From positions 1,364,001 to 1,428,000 of the forward strand of contig CALOBT010000025.1 of assembly GCA_942491575.1 (NCBI GenBank): a stretch of 64,000 nt of DNA. Direction: 5' to 3'. The DNA is from CAZHNW01 sp942491575 (lineage in GTDB: Bacteria > Spirochaetota > UBA4802 > UBA5550). The position numbers and the translations under genes are program-made. The notes under the pieces were generated by a model. It had not been told where the DNA came from. It ran no database searches and worked only from the letters and a program-made list of their open reading frames with translations. This document shows, piece after piece, positions 62,582-64,000 of this stretch (the stretch's first letter is position 1; each line of letters starts with the position of its first letter).

Positions 62582-63659
62582 TCACCACTTTATCTATAAT
62601 TCCGCCGCCGAGGACTATATTCCCACGATAAAAAACGGCGGATTGTCCCGGACTGATTGCATGCAACGGTTTTTCAAAACTCGCAAGCAGGGATCCGTTC
62701 CTGCCCGGTGTAATTAGTGCAGCCGTTTCCATGCCTGAAGAACGTATTTTCACCGTGCCGTCAATCGATCCTGTCAGCCTCTCCATGGCAATCAGGTTTG
62801 CATCGGAAATAAGGGCTCCCCGGTGCAGTGTTTCCCCATAATTACCAACAACAACTGTATTGCTGGCGCTGTTCATGGAAACAACATAAAGGGGATCATG
62901 ATTTTGTCCCCTGCCGCCGAGACCAAGACCGCGTCTCTGCCCCGGGGTATAGTTCCATACACCGCCATGGGTCCCGAGTCGGCTCCCCTCTCCGTCAACG
63001 ATCTCTCCACTGCACTCTTCATGGCGGAGGAGTTCCCGATAATCACCACTGTAAAAATCCTGGCTCTCCTTCTTTGCCAATGCGGAAAGACCGTAATCAA
63101 CGGCGATCTTCCTTACTTCATCCTTGGTCATTCCCCCGAGGGGGAAAAGGGTAATCGCCAGCTGCTCCTGTGAGAGTCGATACAGGAAATATGTTTGATC
63201 CTTCTTCGTATCCTTCGATCGTGTCAACAAAAATCTTCCGCTTAATGGGTCAAAATTACTGTCGGCGTAATGCCCCGTGGCAAAACGATCGAATTCTACT
63301 CCCTTCTGCCGCGCCATTTCAAGAAGTACGCCAAATTTCATCAGGTGATTGCACAGGACACAGGGATTGGGGGTCCTTGCGTTTTCATATTCCTGCCGAA
63401 AATTTTCAAGAATCAGCTGCTCATATTCCTCTGCGCAGTAAAAAACATGATATGGGATGCCGAAACGGTCACAGAAACTCCCTGCTTCACTGATATCCTC
63501 CGCTTCATCTGGGCCATAACAGGCATTTTTGCCGCCCCCCTTGTATTTTCCACTCCATATTGCCATGGTAATACCGATCACGTCATGGCCCTGCTCCTTT
63601 AAAAGCAAAGCCGCAACTGATGAATCGATACCGCCGGAAAGTCCGACTGCGATTCTCAT
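62538..63659 (-). CDS. mnmA: tRNA-specific 2-thiouridylase
   Basis: MnmA thiolates U34 of tRNA-Glu, -Gln and -Lys. 373 aa. The PP-loop GLSGGIDSSVAALLL, the tRNA-binding and catalytic region NPCVLCNHLMKFG (first catalytic Cys) and DQTYFLYRLSQEQLAITLFP are present. At the site of the second catalytic Cys, where E. coli has the ICF triplet, this protein has KKESQDFYSGDYRELL, so that Cys is Tyr. An extra Cys-containing segment (NACYGPDEAEDIS) is present. This matches a sub-branch that may use an Fe-S cluster instead of a disulfide relay; that is inference. It lies 16 nt after the metY gene. Confidence 0.93.
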   Translation of the reverse strand: MRIAVGLSGGIDSSVAALLLKEQGHDVIGITMAIWSGKYKGGGKNACYGPDEAEDISEAGSFCDRFGIPYHVFYCAEEYEQLILENFRQEYENARTPNPCVLCNHLMKFGVLLEMARQKGVEFDRFATGHYADSNFDPLSGRFLLTRSKDTKKDQTYFLYRLSQEQLAITLFPLGGMTKDEVRKIAVDYGLSALAKKESQDFYSGDYRELLRHEECSGEIVDGEGSRLGTHGGVWNYTPGQRRGLGLGGRGQNHDPLYVVSMNSASNTVVVGNYGETLHRGALISDANLIAMERLTGSIDGTVKIRSSGMETAALITPGRNGSLLASFEKPLHAISPGQSAVFYRGNIVLGGGIIDKVVNDSAELQRYRNGTF

Positions 63660-63675
63660 TTTTTTCTACTCCATT

Positions 63676-64000
63676 TTAGCCGAGGGCCTTTTTCAGGGCT
63701 CCGATGATATCATCAATATGTTCCAGGCCGATGGAAAGGCGAATCAGTCCCGGATCAAGTCCCGCCGCCTCCTGCTGATCCTCATCCAGCTGTGAATGAG
63801 ATGTGCTGGATGGATGCAGTATCAGGCTTTTGGCATCACCGACATTTGCCAGGTGAGAGAAGAGTTCAATACTGTCAATAAGTTTCACTCCAGCTTCGTG
63901 GCCACCCTTGATACCGAATACAACCATGCCGCCGAATCCGCGCCTCAGGTATTTTTTCGCAATTTCATGCCCCGGGTCTTCCGGAAGTCCCGGATAGCGA
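63676..64000 (-). CDS. metY: O-acetylhomoserine sulfhydrylase, C-terminal part
   Basis: Only the last 107 residues are inside the window; the 5' end lies beyond 64000. The visible part, PGLPEDPGHEIAKKYLRRGF, then VVFGIKGGHEAGVKLIDSIE, LFSHLANVGDAKSLILHPSS and the ending GLIRLSIGLEHIDDIIGALK, is typical of the Cys/Met metabolism PLP enzymes of the MetY type. These make homocysteine from O-acetylhomoserine and sulfide. It is the first visible gene of the sulfur operon with mnmA, the nifU-like gene and fdhD. Confidence 0.92.
   Translation of the reverse strand, partial: RYPGLPEDPGHEIAKKYLRRGFGGMVVFGIKGGHEAGVKLIDSIELFSHLANVGDAKSLILHPSSTSHSQLDEDQQEAAGLDPGLIRLSIGLEHIDDIIGALKKALG

Overview
The window looks like a chromosomal segment of a diderm, flagellated, chemotactic bacterium, most plausibly a spirochaete near the Leptospira lineage. 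The reasons are lipoprotein signal peptides, beta-barrel outer-membrane proteins and an Omp85-type protein, two chemotaxis receptors, and an exported helical protein at 9183-10061 that resembles the Leptospira flagellar-coiling protein FcpA and is preceded by a sigma28-like promoter. The phylum call is inference. No rRNA, tRNA, CRISPR array, prophage or intact insertion sequence was found.

Layout. 1-3193: a four-PAS sensor kinase (cut by the window edge) and its NarL-type response regulator. 3243-4594: three tandem small heat-shock genes behind a sigma70 promoter and a CIRCE operator with unusually long arms. 4656-8691: a small unknown protein, an OFA-family transporter, panB, folK and a DnaC-like ATPase. 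9183-13688: the FcpA-like gene, an exported unknown protein, a PLP decarboxylase and a STAS protein. 13779-17429: an ArsR regulator translationally coupled to an Omp85-type protein, then an exonuclease with a WYL domain and murB. 17610-31894: a cell-surface region with a CsgG/FlgO-domain barrel protein, a coiled-coil protein and a 12-kb operon of two giant repeat lipoproteins followed by two predicted outer-membrane proteins. 32320-41774: cysS-rlmB-DUF4846, an NMT1-type hybrid kinase, lepA and recQ.

The rest is more accessory. 41783-42931 holds a membrane protein with a CxxC/CxxC tail, flanked by recQ and a decayed copy of the recQ 3' end. 42932-49741 holds two metallo-beta-lactamase-fold proteins, a CPBP protease, two TetR regulators with recognisable operators, and a flavodoxin/ferredoxin plus aldo-keto reductase redox module. 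49950-59778 holds a methyltransferase with its SAM-binding core deleted, two chemotaxis receptors, a CoA transferase, an HD hydrolase, an FAD oxidase under a decorated operator-promoter and a Cache sensor with the same CxxC/CxxC tail. 60071-64000 holds a Bax-inhibitor-1 homologue, gene remnants, and a sulfur-transfer operon metY-mnmA-nifU-like-fdhD.

Best candidates for something new: the surface operon with its single promoter; the sulfur operon whose MnmA lacks the second catalytic cysteine; the FcpA-like gene with a flagellar-type promoter; the duplicated recQ 3' end; and the exonuclease-WYL fusion.
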